A stretch of 20,323 nt of DNA, from positions 1 to 20,323 of the forward strand of contig JAYMSP010003288.1 of assembly GCA_036897095.1 (NCBI GenBank), read 5' to 3'. The first letter of the stretch is position 1, and every line of letters starts with the position of its first letter. Under the pieces are notes generated by a model, which made no database searches, was not told the origin of the DNA, and worked only from the letters and a program-made list of their open reading frames with translations. Positions 19,613 to 20,323 of this stretch are shown piece after piece. The translations under genes and the position numbers were made by a program. Origin of the DNA: Plantago elongata (taxonomy: Eukaryota > Streptophyta > Magnoliopsida > Lamiales > Plantaginaceae).

Positions 19613-20323
19613 ACGTAATACATCTGATGCTTTCTTGGTGCATAATGGGTGCAAGCTGAGCAAGGATCGGTTTCCAACTGGTTTTGAATTCACATCATAT
19701 TTCATTAGATTTCTTTTTCAATTATACTCTTCTCAAATCATTGTAGCTGCATCAGTCATGTTCATATGGTCTCCTTGTCCTGTCCTTGTCTTCTTAGCAG
19801 ATAAATGACAGCTATTAGGCAAGGTGGAGTTTGATCTTACTTGAGGTTTTTTTATTGATACTCATATGGATGGGAAGTGTACAATAACCTTTTCAGGCTT
19901 TCTTTAGGGAGAGACGATCTGTGGACATATCTTGTGTAGAGAAAAATACAATGGTTTGTGTAAGTTTGTGGTATTTATCCTGCTGATGTGCGTAGGTGTT
20001 CTGTTTTGTCTTCCAGATGGCTGAGTGGCAGCTCTTGAGGCTGCATATATAACTCATTTGATGGTATATGTTATATTTAAATAATACTATGATGTCTTAG
20101 ACGATATGGTACATGTTATATTTAACCAGGAAAAATGCATCAACTTTCAGAAATCCCAACCGGACGTTAAGATTGAAATCGAGATTGCAAGAGTAAACAT
20201 TCGCCCGCGAATTTTTTTTTTGTTAGATTTAGATAAAGCACAAAATAAAATAAAGATTGATTGGGACACTATAAAAAAAAATAAAAAATTATTTCTAATT
20301 TTATTTAGAATAGTTATTCAAAT
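19613..20323. other. Downstream segment with direct repeat, no coding exon seen
   Basis: After the acceptor-like site at 19612 there is no open frame with recognisable homology. A 20-bp direct repeat ATGGTATATGTTATATTTAA (20061-20080) recurs at 20106-20125 with one mismatch. A second acceptor-like TGTCTTCCAG precedes ATGGCTGAGTGG near 20020, but that frame stops after 11 codons. The last 100 bp are very A/T-rich. Confidence 0.5.

Overview
This window looks like eudicot plant nuclear DNA. It is AT-rich, its genes are split by short GT-AG introns, and it carries plant-specific families (NPH3/BTB, F-box with FBA domain, DYW-type PPR, LRR) together with plant transposons. I see no bacterial, organellar or viral gene and no CRISPR. 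The species cannot be fixed from the sequence.

Layout. 1-1620: the end of a degenerate satellite-like tandem array with units of about 305-366 bp. 1621-2640: AT-rich DNA. 2641-3959: a 5'-truncated, mutated LINE (non-LTR retrotransposon) on the + strand with zinc-finger/linker and RNase H parts and a short poly-A tail. 3960-4892: AT-rich DNA with a spaced 85-bp direct repeat. 4893-7150 (minus): an intact NPH3/BTB gene, reconstructed as three coding exons plus a 5'UTR intron. 7690-11002 (minus): a complete ten-exon gene for the 26S proteasome ATPase RPT5, predicted at 424 aa, with one non-canonical GC-AG intron. 11003-11200: its promoter and leader. 11201-13450: no recognisable gene. 13455-13660: a broken LRR fragment. 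14157-15399 (minus): an F-box/FBA pseudogene with one nonsense codon and three frameshifts. 15471-16775: a Mutator-like element with long degenerate terminal inverted repeats, holding a nested Stowaway-type MITE and a captured 5' piece of a PPR gene (a Pack-MULE-like structure). 16776-17950: AT-rich DNA with a G-box, a TATA-like box and hairpins. 17852-19612: W-box cores, a TATA box, four tandem ~170-bp units and a long T-rich intron-like stretch ending in a good acceptor. 19613-20323: no coding exon found.

Only two genes look functional, RPT5 (proteolysis) and the NPH3/BTB protein (probable CUL3 adaptor). Both touch the ubiquitin-proteasome pathway, but their adjacency is probably chance. 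The rest is transposon and pseudogene debris plus one unexplained, possibly transcribed locus on the right. The most interesting items are the PPR capture, the tandem array just downstream of a TATA box, and the GC-AG intron. I found no convincing new multi-gene system.
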